Positions 45,830 through 58,249 of a stretch of 64,000 bases of DNA are shown one piece after another (the stretch's first letter is position 1; every line of letters starts with the position of its first letter). The stretch is from Ariolimax columbianus (Eukaryota > Mollusca > Gastropoda > Stylommatophora > Arionidae), in the NCBI GenBank assembly GCA_036924085.1, contig JAVGWX010000002.1, positions 47,588,916-47,652,915 on the forward strand, read 5' to 3'. A model generated the notes under the pieces. It saw only the letters and a program-made list of their open reading frames with translations, ran no database searches and had not been told where the DNA came from. Position numbers and translations under genes: made by a program.

Positions 45830-46545
45830 TGAATATTTTGATTATTCTCAATATGGAGAATAACTTGGAATCTGAACTGACAAGACGTCGCCACGCGGGT
45901 TGGGCAGCCTTCTCGTCTATTTACACGGTCCTGGACGGTTGCCATGGGCAGGATCTACGAGCCTCCGTTTTAAATTTCATTGTACTCAGTGCGATGTGTT
46001 CCTCGGGTGCTGAGGCGTGAACACAAACAAAATCAACTAGAGCACAAATTGAGAGTGACCCAGGCCTAACTTGAGAGACACTTGGTCGGAATTACTCTCC
46101 GGATCCAACATATGCAAGGTCTCCACATTTCCGACATAAGACATTTGTCCCTGGTGAAGGATGCGATAATCCATGCAGACAAGGTAACACATAAATGGGC
46201 AGGTTACATGTTACGGCTAAACGATGGTCGATGGAGCACAGCAACAGCATTCTGGTACCCCCGAGGTAAGAAAAGACCGCCGGGAAGATCTCCAATGCGT
46301 TGGTCAGACTGCCTTGCTGTACACTACAACATCTGAGATGCCTCTAGAGGAAAACTTAACAATCACTGGACTTCCGTGGCCCAAGACAGGGTCCGCTGGA
46401 GACGAAGTTGAGATCCGCAGCTACGCTGAGAAACGGGTCATCAGATCAAGATCAAGATATTTTGATTTAGTCTCCAATATTGATAAACTCGTATATTCCA
46501 GTATAACCCGTATTATCTTCTCTCACCTTGTGAGGTAAAAAAATC
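45830..46545 (+). pseudogene. RTE-like LINE C-terminal fragment
   Basis: NMENNLESELTRRRHAGWAA, FSSIYTVLD, LRASVLNFIVLSAMCSSGAE, then after a frameshift MQGLHISDIRHLSLVKDAII, HADKVTHKWAGYMLRLNDGR, WSTATAFWYPRGKKRPPGRS. This is the region downstream of the RT core. Same family as the minus-strand fragment at 24010-24600. Confidence 0.85.
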
Positions 46546-47090
46546 GCACAACCTATAATATTTCTATGACCACTGACTTAAAACAGTTTTAATTTAATTA
46601 GCACCACACTTGACGCCTGTAACATGTAACGTGTTGTTAGTTCAAAGCAAAGTGAACATGATATAATTTCTCTGAACACTTTAAAAACATCAAAAAGAAA
46701 TTGATGCTTTCGCTGGCAAGCTGAATTATCAGCCCACTATTTTAATTTATCAAAATGTTTCTCAAGCAGATTTTCTCACCTGTATTTGATATGCTATTGC
46801 GCACATTAGAATGTATGCTCATATGTTCTAGAGCCAGTATATCAGGAGCAAAGAATTTATTAATTTTAGTTTTTGTGTGGAAAGTTTTAAATAAATCTGA
46901 TGAAAGATGAGATTGATTAAATTCTCTTTGAGAAAGCTGAAATAAAAAGTATGCACCTTTACAAAGATCATAATTTATGTTGGTCCTTGTGAGGGAATTG
47001 TGGGCTGTAGGTTAGTTTACAGTGATTCGTAGGCTTGGCGTTTCTGCCATTAAACTTCACAGATATATTGGCTTCTTATTCCGATCTTAT
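46546..47090. other. no gene recognised
   Basis: AT-rich; nothing supported. Confidence 0.5.
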
Positions 47091-47094
47091 TCGT

Positions 47095-47400
47095 CAGGTG
47101 TTTTTCAGACAAAGTTACAAACGACAAACAACGGACTCTGGGAGAGAGCGGGACAAGGTAAATTGGAACAGGAAATCTTAGAAAGAAAGTGGAGATGGAT
47201 GGGTCATACATTAAGAAAGCCACTGGTCAGTATAACCAGGCAATCCATGTCATGGAACCCCCATGGAATGAGATCTGGAGGCGGAAGTAAAGAAAACAGG
47301 AAAAAGCTGGAGGGAAGTGGAAAAGATTGCACAGGATAGAGCTGTTTGGCCAGGGTTGATTGATGGTCTATGCATCCCTGGGTGAAAGAAGAGAAAGAGA
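47095..47400 (+). pseudogene. LINE C-terminal fragment
   Basis: LWERAGQGKLEQEILERKWR, WMGHTLRKP, SITRQSMSWNPHGMRSGGGS, then after a frameshift WREVEKIAQDRA-like and GLCIPG-like sequence. Typical KWxWIGHTLRK...RQALxWNPxGxRxRG pattern of LINE C-termini. A different family from the neighbours. Confidence 0.85.
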
Positions 47401-47599
47401 GGTGTTCTTTATCTTCTTCATTCTTCGTTTTCCTTGTGGTTTCTAATCCAATGCTTGTTTAGTTATATTTCTAAATTATGCTCTTAAGATATATCAAAAG
47501 TGTGAAGTCTGGTTTCTTTAATAATGAAGCCTTTCGTCTCTCGTGTAAGCTCTGACATTGTCCCTCCTTTCACAATGGACTCGTTAAGTCAGTATTTCA

Positions 47600-47955
47600 C
47601 TTAATGGTGTTTCGGTATCACAAGGCTAGACAGAGTACGAACCAAGTTAGACAGAAGGTTGGTGCAACACCGTGCATGGATTACACGGAAGGGCAGAGGA
47701 TAAAATGGTTCGGACAACTGACAAGAATGCAACCAAAATTACCAGCTGCTCATTTATACAATGCCAGACACCAGTGTTGCAGAATAGGAGGCAGACCACG
47801 AAAAAGATGGATAGATGGTGTTATTGAGACACTGAAGAAACACGGAATAGCAGCAAACATCGTCGACAAAGCTGGCACCATGACAGAAAACTATACCACC
47901 CCACGACGTATAAAGACACACGTGGATTTAAAATGGTGTTTCTCTTATTGATTTG
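47600..47955 (+). pseudogene. LINE C-terminal fragment
   Basis: GQRIKWFGQLTRMQPKLPAA, HLYNARHQCCRIGGRPRKRW and IDGVIETLKKHG in one 115-codon frame. Matches the pattern of the minus-strand fragment at 52490-52785. No RT core; 5'-truncated. Confidence 0.85.
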
Positions 47956-48119
47956 TGTTTACAGAAACACGTCATATGGCCCCGCTATCTTATATCACTC
48001 GAATAAGATATATTAGGATTCCATGGGGACACACATTTTGACCAGTGACTAAACTTAGAAATGAGTTCTCAAATTTCAATAATATAAATCAGGTCTCCGT
48101 GTTTCTATTTTCAGGTTAG

Positions 48120-48345
48120 TAAAGTTACCCATAACATTACTGCAGTACGGGTGTGAGGAGTTAGCGATCTCACATTTCAAAGGCTCGGCTAAATGAGGGC
48201 GGAAGCCATCTCTTCTCCCTCGCTGCTTTTACTTCCCGAACCGGTAACCATTTAAGGCTAGGTCGACCCGGGATCCGTTGCAGTCTGAAAAAAAAACAAT
48301 TTTCCTCAACTGGGGAATGAAATCAGGACCACTCAGTCTGGTTAC
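48120..48345 (-). mobile_element. tRNA-derived SINE, body only
   Basis: Resembles the copy at 61972-62180: AACCGGT-ACCATTTAAGGCT, GGTCGAC, GTCTGAAAAAAAA, TCAACTGGGGAATGAA, AGGACCACTCAG. The B-box part (minus strand) is degraded and the A-box part is missing. Confidence 0.75.
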
Positions 48346-48359
48346 AAAAGTATGAATCA

Positions 48360-48780
48360 TGCGTCTATTTTTACATTTTCAAACGTAAATACGTGATTCA
48401 TATTTATGTTTCCAATCCCATGTTAAAAACATATTAATCATGCGTCTGTTTTTACATTTTCAAACGTAAATAACATGATTCATATTTATGTTTCCAATTT
48501 CATGTTAAAAACATTAATCATGCGTCTGATTATACATTTTCAAAAATAAATAACTAAAATATAAATAACTTATTTCAGTGTTTCCATTTTCAAATGTCAA
48601 TAATACGAATCATGTTTCTGCGTTTCCATTTTCGAATGTAAACAAAACATTATTAACCGTGCTTCTGTGTTTCAATTTTCAAATTGCAATACCATTAATC
48701 AGGCCTCTGAATTCAATTTTCGGGTATAAAAAATATGAATCATTTTTCTGTGATTCAATTATGTTCTTTCGAAAAATGAA
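48360..48780. repeat. about 60-70 bp AT-rich degenerate array
   Basis: Five to six diverged units containing ATCATGCGTCTGTTTTTACA, TTTTCAAACGTAAATAA and TTCATATTTATGTTTCCAAT. Confidence 0.8.
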
Positions 48781-49088
48781 GTTAATGAGGGATATAAGTA
48801 TAGTTTAAAAGCTAGTGGAACCAATTACACCTTTAACATATAAAGTAAACAGTTTGCTTTCACTCAACAATTTGTTTCTAGAACCAATTGTCAGAACTCA
48901 AAGGATAACCGTAACACTTGATTTAGTCTATTTGGAGGCTAAGAGCGAGAGAAGCGTTTGAGTTGCTGTGACTGGCCGGTCGTATGTAAGCGGGTTGAAG
49001 TGAGACTCGAATAATTGCTCTTGGTCGAGGAGGCCGTGCTGTGTTCGAGCATTTTAGAGGACAGGTAAAACAAGTAAATATGAAAACA
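48781..49088. other. no gene recognised
   Basis: No feature supported. Confidence 0.5.
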
Positions 49089-49228
49089 ACTTTACAACCT
49101 TTATATGTTTTGCCTTGTTTACAACTTTACAACCTTTATATGTTTTGCCTTGTTTACAACTTTACAACCTTTATATGTTTTGCCTTGTTTACAACTTTAC
49201 AACCTTTATATGTTTTGCCTTGTTTTTG
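49089..49228. repeat. 35-bp minisatellite
   Basis: Four near-identical units CAACTTTACAACCTTTATAT plus GTTTTGCCTTGTTTA. Confidence 0.95.
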
Positions 49229-49289
49229 GGACTACATGTGTAGTTGGAAGATTAATATGGAGAAAATGATTGAAATATGAACAAAAATT

Positions 49290-49650
49290 GAAGTCGGCGT
49301 AAAGGATAAATTAGATTATCACAATTTGTTAAAAATACAGCCGTCTACAAAAACAAGAGGCACATTCACAATTTAATTAAAGACAGACCCAGATTAAATA
49401 ACAGGAAAAACATGTTTGTCAAAGAGTACTGAATGCTTGGAATGCATTGCCACATGAAATAGTGGAGGCAGGCTCAATTAGTGCATTCTAGAATGGATTG
49501 GATGCGCTTAGGTATTTTTAGATCAAGTGCATGTAACAGAAATTGGTTGTATACATACTCTGCAGAGTCTTCTAAATCAATTTAAAGACTCTAAATTAAG
49601 TTTAGTAACCGGACAACGGTCATTTCATGTCAAAATAAAAGTTTGTAAAA
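49290..49650 (+). mobile_element. CR1-like LINE 3' end
   Basis: RVLNAWNALPHEIVEAGSIS-type C-terminus (frameshifted) followed by a 3' UTR. GGTTGTATACATACTCTGCA plus GAGTCTTCTAAA matches the minus-strand CR1-like 3' end at 15665-15710, so the two are the same or sister families. Confidence 0.8.
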
Positions 49651-49713
49651 AGATCACGTTCACAAATATTAGAAACGGAATGTAAATAATGCAATTTTAT
49701 GTTACAAAAGTTG

Positions 49714-49935
49714 GAGCGTGTAGTCTAGTCGACAGTGAGCTGGCTTATGTGACTGGATTCGAGTTCACGGACAGACAGACACAAATCCTGGCTGTGGTTT
49801 GTGCCTATTACCGCTTCTATAGTCGGCCAAGCTGTAAATAGGTACCTGACATATGAGCTGAGGAAGGTTACAACAGCAAGGAAGGAAACTAGCCACCCTG
49901 CCTCACATAGGCTGCGGCTGAGTACATGAAAATTT
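49714..49935 (+). mobile_element. tRNA-derived SINE
   Basis: Head with A box TAGTCTAGTCG (one mismatch to consensus) and B box GATTCGAGTTC (two mismatches), then a body with GCTGTAAATAGGTACCTGAC, GAGCTGAGGAAGG and ACTAGCCACCCTGCCTCACA. The body domain is shared with 29840-29935. End not clearly defined. Confidence 0.72.
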
Positions 49936-49989
49936 ACCTTCATTCTCAATGTTGCCATGGAACTCATATTTGAATACAAACAGGTTGAC

Positions 49990-50780
49990 TATCGTCTTTG
50001 TCTGAACGTGGAGTTATTGTAAAAAGCAATTACTTGTTACAAAAGCTTCATTTATATTTGATAATCACTTAACTTTGTTGTTCCGATGCCATAAACAAAA
50101 ATAGCGCAGCAACGGTAAACACCATCATCAAAACTTGTTAGTTCCCTGTGGAGCACATGTTTTCAACAACTACATGACAAGTACTAATCCACTTGGTCAC
50201 CGGCTCCAGTCCTGTTCACTTCTTTCATGTTTCTGTTATGTCTGTCTCGAGCTCACTTCTCATGTGTGTTTTAGTCTGCCACTTATTCTCTTGCCCTGGG
50301 GATTCCAGAACAGAGACTGTCTTATAATAATCTGGTTTCTTTAAATGCGTGCCCTGTACAACAGCATCATGTCCTCCTCAGATCATTGTCTAAACGATAT
50401 ATATGTCTGTTTCTTCCCAACAGTTCCACATTACTAAACCTATCATACCATTTCAATTCCTCTATTAGACACAGGCTCCCATTCAATAAAGCATGTACCT
50501 TTTTAATTCAATCGAAATTAACCTAAGGCTAGCAAACAAGCCAAGACTGATGACAAATATATTACAGTGCACAAACAAAGAGACTAATATCCAATTTGCC
50601 GGGACGTGTATTTTCTATGTGGCAACATATCTCTGCGACACATGGATTTTAAATAAAACAATTGCATTAAAAATAACACCTTTCGAAATGAAGTGTCATA
50701 GCTCTTTAGAAGAGCTGAATAAAACACAAAATTGTCCTATAAAAATCACAAAGCAAGAACTATGATTCTACGGTAGTATG
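49990..50780. other. no gene recognised
   Basis: A 90-codon plus frame at 50493-50765 has no recognisable domain and no supporting context. Confidence 0.45.
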
Positions 50781-50970
50781 AAAAGACGTACTGGCCATGA
50801 GGGACTGGTAATGGAAGACGCAGGGCACAGGACGAACCAGAAGAAGATGGTATCAATGCAGTACTACTGAAGTTTAAAAGATATCCTTGAAGGACACGGC
50901 CCGGTTTGCACGAAACCACGTTGTGTTAAGTGCTATGATAATGAAAACTAAGCTCATGATGATGATGGCT
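50780..50970 (+). pseudogene. LINE 3' end with ATG-repeat tail
   Basis: KRRTGHEGLVMEDAGHRT-like translation and a CTCATGATGATGATGG tail. Short; family not determined. Confidence 0.5.
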
Positions 50971-50984
50971 GTTAAATAAGTGGG

Positions 50985-51545
50985 ACGGGGATATCCCCTG
51001 GGACAGGTCTGTTACGTGGGACGGAGACATCTCTTGGTAAAGATTTACCGTTTGGCTGTTTTTACACTTAGTTACGTGGGACGGAGACATCTCTTGGTAA
51101 AGATTTACCGTTTGGCTGTTTCTACACTTAGTTACGTGGGACGGAGACATCTCTTGGTAAAGATTTACCGTTTGGCTGTTTCTACACTTAGTTACGTGGG
51201 ACGGAGACATCTCTTGGTAAAGATTTACCGTTTGGCTGTTTCTACACTTAGTTACGTGGGACGGAGACATCTCTTGGTAAAGATTTACCGTTTTGGCTGT
51301 TTCTACACTTAGTTACGTGGGACGGAGACATCTCTTGGTAACGATTTACCGTTTGGCTGTTTCTACACTTAGTTACATGTGACGGAGACATCTCTTGGTA
51401 AAGATCTACAGTTTGGTTGCTTCTACACTTAGTTACATGTGACGGAGGCATCTCTTGGTAAAGATCTACAGTTTGGCTGTTTCTACACTTAGTTACATGT
51501 GACGGAGACATATCTTGGTAAAGATCTACAATTTGGATGTAAGTA
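50985..51545. repeat. 60-bp minisatellite
   Basis: Nine units of 60-61 bp, GTTACGTGGGACGGAGACAT plus CTCTTGGTAAAGATTTACCG and TTTGGCTGTTTCTACACTTA. The first five are almost identical; later ones diverge (TTACATGTGACGG). Both strands hold long frames as a result. Confidence 0.96.
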
Positions 51546-52255
51546 CTCAGTTACAAGCCATATTTCTGAACAATAGAGCAAGGCATATTTTATATTTATA
51601 TTTGACAAGCTAATATTTTTGTCGTTAGAGAATGGGGTGGAGTTTCACATTTCACGTTGAGAAATTTGATGGATACATAAAAATAAGACCAGGTAAATAA
51701 GATGCAACGTCCGCTAGAGCCCATTCAACACCCTGTCTCGACAATCTGTACAAAATACCATATCGTGTTTCCTTTTGGTTTCAGATATAAAGCATAAAGG
51801 GACCACGACATCTGAGCCGATTACAGGAAGCCTGTATTAAGGCACATTTGTAATGATGGGCTCAGTTTGTGTGTCGCTTTGCACTATGAGCCCCGTGCAC
51901 ACCTGTCTTTAGTTTTTAGTCACGTTTCGGAGATAGTTGGTAGGTTGTAGTGACCGAAGTAAGCCCTAGTTTAGCGCTGAGTGTGTGTGTGGGTATATAT
52001 ATATATATATATATTTATTTATATGGCACTAATACTTAATTAGAAACACTTTCTTAATGAGAGGCGTCGGCCACTGTCAACCATTTACCTCCTTCAATAT
52101 CTGTGATGACACCTGGGGCGCTAAGCTAATCTCGGCATGTGTATTAAGCTAATTATTACATTTCGTGACACAAAACTTTTTGCTGCAACTTTACATCCCA
52201 TCACTTTCCATAAAGCTTAACGTCCATTTTTGTCATCTTCGATATGCAAACAGTT
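51546..52255. other. no gene recognised
   Basis: A (TA)n run at about 51997-52014. Otherwise unassigned. Confidence 0.5.
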
Positions 52256-52257
52256 TC

Positions 52258-52309
52258 GTTCACTTCAAAGCTGCGTACGAAGAAGAAGAAGAAGAAGTTC
52301 ACTTCAAAG
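52258..52309 (+). mobile_element. 26-bp insertion of the main retrotransposon 3' terminus
   Basis: GTTCACTTCAAAG is repeated exactly at 52258-52270 and 52297-52309. Between them is only CTGCGTACG plus (AAG)n, i.e. the last few bases of the element (compare CAGCGTACGAAG at 17799-17812) and its tail. This is a target-primed insertion that aborted almost at once. Confidence 0.82.
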
Positions 52310-52489
52310 AGCAAAGTGCACAAGCTGCATTCTATGAAATGTATCTGTGTACCATGACGACGGATTGGTGAGAATACGTGTCGAGCTTGTGTGCGAAACA
52401 CACAGTTTCACCTCCATTTTTATTCGTTTTCGTCAAGTCCTACTACACATGCGATTACACCTACTATTGTTAATGTCTTGTCTTGTCCA

Positions 52490-52785
52490 CTTAGCCGCGG
52501 GGAGCCGTAGTTTTCTGTCCAGGGCCAGATGTGTGGTTGAAGTGTTCGTCATTCCATGACGATTTAGAATATCCGCAACATTTCCTATTCATCTAGTTCT
52601 CAGTTTGCCACGGTTGCGAAAACCCGAATGTCGTGCGTTATAGACGCACATGGGTAGCTGGTCAGGATGCATTCTCATTAGGTGGCCGAACCAATTGATT
52701 CTCACTTCATCAATATTTTGAGAACAGGGTCTTGCTTCAACTATTCTTCTCACGTCTTCCTTGCACTTTCTGTCTCTCCTAGTTA
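52490..52785 (-). pseudogene. LINE C-terminal fragment, minus strand
   Basis: Minus strand: KCKEDVRRIVEARPCSQNID, EVRINWFGHLMRMHPDQLPM, CVYNARHSGFRNRGKLRTR, NVADILNRHGMTNT. Same pattern as 47600-47955. A stop interrupts TRW-type sequence. Confidence 0.82.
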
Positions 52786-52792
52786 AGTTGAT

Positions 52793-52882
52793 AGTTTATG
52801 TTAATGTTAACACTGCAACTATTACGACGGTTACTACAATATTTATTATTACTTTTACTAGTGTTACTACTACTGTCACTAT

Positions 52883-52932
<50 letters not shown>

Positions 52933-53059
52933 ATACTACCATTACTTCTACTACAACTAGTATAGTTTATGTTAATGTTAATATTAATACTGCAACTACT
53001 ACGACGGTTACTACAATATTTATTATTACTTTTACTAGTGTTACTACTACTGTCACTAT

Positions 53060-53094
<35 letters not shown>

Positions 53095-53314
53095 TTAATA
53101 CTACCATTACTTCTACTACAACTAGTACTAAAACTACCACTACAACTACTACTACTAATACTACTACTACTGCTACTACTATTACTTCTACTACTAATAC
53201 TGCTGCTACTATTACTACTCCTTCTATGAGTCCTGCAAATAATGCAACTACTACTTATATGACGACTACTTCTAAAAAAAATAATGTTACTACTAATACT
53301 ACAACTACTACTAT

Positions 53315-53351
<37 letters not shown>

Positions 53352-53760
53352 GCTACTACTTCTAGTAGTGCTATCGCTACTACTATTACTACTACTATTA
53401 CTACAACAGCTACTATTATTACTACTACTTTTACTACTTCTACTACTACTATTACTTTTACTATTACCAGTACTACTATTACAACTACCATCACCACTAC
53501 TAATGTTACTACTACTACTATTACTACCACTACTACTACTACTATTACCCCCACCACCACCACCACTACTACTACTACTACTACCATCACCATCACCACT
53601 ACTACTACTACTATTACCACCACTACTACTACTAAAACTATTACCACACCACTACTACTACTACCATCACCACTACTAATACTACTTCTACTACTTCTAT
53701 TACCACCACTACTACTTCTAAAACTACTACCATCACCACTACTATTATTATTACTACTGT
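52793..53760. repeat. (ACT)n-rich trinucleotide tract
   Basis: Nearly 1 kb of ACT/ATT/ACC triplets. The first 171 bp (from ATAGTTTATGTTAATGTTAA at 52791) is repeated from 52962. The 334-codon threonine-rich plus frame and the leucine- and valine-rich frames are repeat products. Confidence 0.95.
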
Positions 53761-54635
53761 CGTAATTGTCGCTGTCCTCTTTTTCATTTTAAATATGTGA
53801 TCATTCACTTACAGAACACTTGCACAGACCTATCACTAGTGCTGCAAAAGAAGCAATATTAGTGATCATTGTACAAGAATTAGAACCCATATTTACCAAT
53901 TTACCTGGTGTTAACGATACTTCATTTCTAGTAAATGAACTTACCACCTTTATGGAAAAATCACCGTAACCATGCCAGGAAGGACATTCATAATTTTGAT
54001 GAAGTTTTAAGTCAACGTCTAAAGCGGAGATAATTTGTGACGCCCTGTGTTACATCGTCTGACAAAGAGCTAGACGCTTGTTTTCATGTTGCAAGACAAG
54101 GTCGCTCTGACAAAAGCAAACAAACAAACAAACAAACAAACTCATACTATCGGCGACACGCTTAGTTAGACCAGCGCAAAACTGACTTAAGGGTTGGTAA
54201 GCCCGAGGGGTGCTTGCTAAACTTGTGCAACTCATGTTAAACCGACGGGATGTTTGTTAAACCGATGTGGCTTGGTACAACAGGCAGGATGATTGATAAA
54301 CCGGTGGGATTGTTATTAAATCAGCGAGACGTTCGCTTAACGTGCATGGAAATAGTCCGGCATGCGACTGGATGGGAAGCAGATAAAGAAGTTAACAAAG
54401 TCTCACTTTGAACTGACACAGTTGAGAGCCGTATTTATAGTTTCATGTAGACGTAGTCAAAAGACGTATGTATGGTTTCAACTTGAGCTGAAGTAGTCAA
54501 AAGACGTAGTTATGCTTTCAATTTCAGCTCGAGTTTAGGATAACCCGATGGTGTCATATCTAATAATTTTTTTTCAGGCTGACCCTTAAATGGTTTTGTT
54601 TATGTCTGCTAATATCAATCTGTAGGTTGCAGTAT
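53761..54635. other. no gene recognised
   Basis: Includes a short degenerate repeat of TTAAACCGRYGGGATG at about 54235-54315. No gene. Confidence 0.5.
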
Positions 54636-54639
54636 ATGA

Positions 54640-56885
54640 GATGGAATATTCGTCTCAAGAGCATGTTCGAGCGGACCGATTTCGTCAACCAGCATACAAA
54701 ATAGTTGGGGACTTTAATGCACGAGTACGGCATAAGAAATATGAGATGTAAGCGTCTGGCTGACTTTGCCCACATACGGAAGCTTCATGATCTACCCCTA
54801 AAGTCAACTGGAAACAGATGGACTTGACACTTCCCGAACTGGAGAACCGAAGCGGAAATCAACTGTGTGCTAAGTGGTGACACGAATTTCTTACAGATGT
54901 GGAAGGTGCTGCGGTACCAAAAATAAACAGTAACCACAGACCCATTAAGGCAGCCTCAAACATGGACTCACTATCTCGCAAAAGACGTCTCCAGACCCCC
55001 AAAATGCTGGCTGCTTCAAGGCTGTCAGAGAAAATACGACAATAAGATTGGAGGTGCGCGGGATCTTCTATATGTCACCTGGGACAGCTGACCCAAAACC
55101 TCAAACAACGCATCACTGACCAAAGCCAATAACGCAATATAAAAGGCAGTCGGTTCAGCGAAGACACCCGCACACTTCTAACTACGAGAAGACGACTGAA
55201 ACAAAATGACACGCACAACAAACTCGAGTTATGCGAGCTGAACAAGGTGATCAGAAGCAAACTAAAAGAGGACTATGAACAGTCTAGTTGAAACAAGATC
55301 AGAGCAGCTGAGAAAAGAGACAGCAAAATAAAAATACAGGATAAGTCGTCACCAATGTAACAGTATTATTTATAACTGCTCTTAAAAATGCAGACGCTGG
55401 ATTAAAGACGTAATGCAGAGCAGAGCAGAAATATAGACATAATGTCAAAGGCACTACATCGACCTCTTTGCATCAAAGACGATAGTTACCAAATTGCCCC
55501 ACAACATCGAATCTGTGCCGGTACCAAAGATCGAATCAGCAGACGAGTTTGCACATGCAATAAAAAAACTAAAATCAGATAAAGCACCGAAACAAGACGG
55601 AATCACATAATTCCGACTGGTGGGGGCATACTTGCGCGACGTTTAGCTACAATATTCAACATTTGTATAAACGAATGTCAGATCCCCGACCAATGGAAAA
55701 CGTTAAAAAACCATCCTAATCCATAATAAAGGGGACGAGCAAAACAAGGCTCATTACTGTCCGATCTGTCTGCTCTTATCTATTTATAAATCACTAGCGT
55801 GATCGCCAACTGACTATAGAGGTTACTAGATGAGAACCAACTACTAGAGTAGGCGGTTTCAGGAAAGGCTTCTCAACCACTGACCACCTCCATACAAAAA
55901 CCAATTATTGTAGAAGGCGCATGAAGTACAGATGCCGTTTGGCTTGTGTTCGTGATTTATTAGAAGGTCTTCGGTAGGATCGAAATAACTGCGGTGGTGA
56001 ATACCCTGAGGAATCATAGAATTGCAGAAAAAAGATCACCATACCGATACAACGTGGCGCCCTACAGGGTGATACAATCTCTCTAATGATCTCTACAGAG
56101 ACCTTTGAAAAGGTTTAGAAACCTGGACCGGGGAGGCATAAACATAGACGGAGAACTCTTGACTCATTTCAGGTTTGCTGATGACATAGTACTTCTCAGC
56201 CCCAGCGTGACACGTTCGGAGAAAAGCATGAATGAGCTCAGCAGGACAAGCACGGAGAAAAGCATGAATGAGCTCAGCAAGACACGCGCTACAGTTAACC
56301 TATACATCAATAGACAACTCAGTTCATGCTCAACACTTCCTGCCGAAAAGGAGAAGTCCGCTTTGGAGATCGTACCATCGGATATCGTAAATTCGTATAG
56401 CTACTTTAGCCAAGAGATCTCGAACTCCCATTCACCAGGATAACTCGCGAAGGATAGTTTATAGGCTCAGCTTCAACTGTATCAAATCCTTACCACAATA
56501 CATGTGGTACGACAGCTTTAGATCTCACACCTTCCCCAACACGGTTATTCCAGCCATGGTATATGCTGTGAGGTGTGAAACATACGGAAAGCTGATGAAG
56601 TCTCCGCGTTGCCGGATCAAAATTTGTACTTGAAAATCTACCTTCGAGACCAAATCCGCAATCAGACTTCCTTCACTGATATTGTAGATGTCGCGCTCTT
56701 ACGAACATACTGATGGGCCGACCAGATAGTGCGCATGCCGAATAACAGATGGACACGTAGAGTGACGTCCTGGTGGCCCTACTACTTCAGAAGCCCTCGG
56801 GGGTCAGCGCAGGTTAAAGTGGAGAGGCGACCTAAAGAAGGCCCTGTGCCCAACATGGTATACCAAGACAAAAGAGCGAAATGAG
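54640..56885 (+). pseudogene. RTE-like LINE, heavily degraded
   Basis: End of an endonuclease-like region (54780-54960), then RT in scattered frames: KLKSDKAPKQDG, ARRLATIFNICINECQIPDQ, W, a catalytic segment LLTHFRFADDIVLLSPS in the 56105-56443 frame, then FPNTVIPAMVYAVRCETYGK and a terminal RRPGGP..RRLKWRGD region. A 36-bp block with AAAAGCATGAATGAGCTCAG occurs twice at about 56221-56280. Many stops; inactive. Confidence 0.82.
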
Positions 56886-58245
56886 TTTACTCAACATTTG
56901 GCTACCTGGCATCAGACACACGTGCCTGATTGAATACCAGGATGTTGAGATTAAAGTGGAGCTCTTCTTTACTTGTCTTGAGGCTAATAGATTCCTTTGT
57001 AGCCTCTTACGTCATGCCTGCCAGTTTACGGTGTTACTCTTCTTATCACCTATTTCAGGACTCGGTAATACACGTGAGATCGATACATGATAAAAGCACC
57101 CCAGTCCCTTCCTCTGTCCCACCCACTACCCGATCAGAGTAATAGAAAGAAGAATCATGCTATTGCTCTGAGCGATAAGATTACAGAGAAGAGATATTTG
57201 ACGATATTTCATGATTTGATGAACGATAAAAATGATGATCTGCCAAACCTGCAATATTAGTCTTTCCATGTCCAGTGTTTTTCTTCCACTCGTATATGAC
57301 TGATCAGGAATCTCCAAGTTAAAGCCTGCGGGCCACACCCAGCAAGCCACAATATTGTATCTGACCATTTTTTATACACAAAAAACCCATTTAATGATAT
57401 CCTTTCCTTATTTCTGAACCCAGCTGTATAGTTGACATGTGCATTTCTTGTTCGCATACGTGCTTTTCGATAACACCAAGCCAGAGTAATGCAGGAATAT
57501 TAAAACTTTAAATTTTCAACCGGAGAGCCATTTAATGTAGGCCCTCAAACCACAGGTGTAAGAAACAGGTGATGCCACTTCATATACCTGCAACAGAGCA
57601 GTTTGTATCGATCTTAGGTGCTTCCATGTTTCGTGACAATCTGCTAAGAAAGGCAAGTCTCATAATTACAATTGTTTGGTAGTTCCCACTTCCGGACAGA
57701 GATCCCGTGAAAAGATAATGGCGAAAGATGTTATGTAATTTTTAAATAAATAATTCTGTTGTTCAGATGAGTGCCATCTCCACATCGACTGTCTACTGCA
57801 ACAGATCGGCAAGATCATCTCTTCTGTCTTGATTGTCCAATCTGCAAGGCATTTCCATGTTCATCTTCTCATGTTATTCTTCCCCCTTTAAAGCGTTGTT
57901 TACCTCTGGCATGTGGACCCTCCACTTTTAGGAATTATATATTTTTTATTTGTTACTAAAATAGCTTGTCTGGCTCATCTTGTTCATAAATTCTCTTTGC
58001 ACTTATTATTTCTCCAAGACTTCATTATTTGTTCTCTTTTCTATCCAGGAGATGCGCCCCAATCTACTATTTATCCAAATTTAAAAGGCATCAATTCTCT
58101 TCTCCAACCGTATGTTCATTGTCCAAGCTTCTACATACCACACGATAACTCTCATTTGTATTTGCTGGATGACTTGTTTGACATATCAATAAATGACTCA
58201 TGTTGCTAAAAATAGATTTATTCATCCATAACCACTTCCTGTTTT
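56886..58245. other. no gene recognised
   Basis: Unassigned AT-rich DNA. A 98-codon plus frame at 57913-58209 is hydrophobic but has no start context, domain or homologue I recognise. Confidence 0.45.
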
Positions 58246-58249
58246 CCAT

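Noticed and set aside
50985..51545. CRISPR-like array
   Set aside because: The units are contiguous with no unique spacers, and the genome is animal. The same holds for all other arrays here.
52761..53765. 334-codon threonine-rich protein
   Set aside because: ACT-repeat translation; the neighbouring frames are equally open as poly-Leu and poly-Val.
57913..58209. Small hydrophobic host protein
   Set aside because: No domain, start context or conservation evidence; AT-rich frame of chance length.
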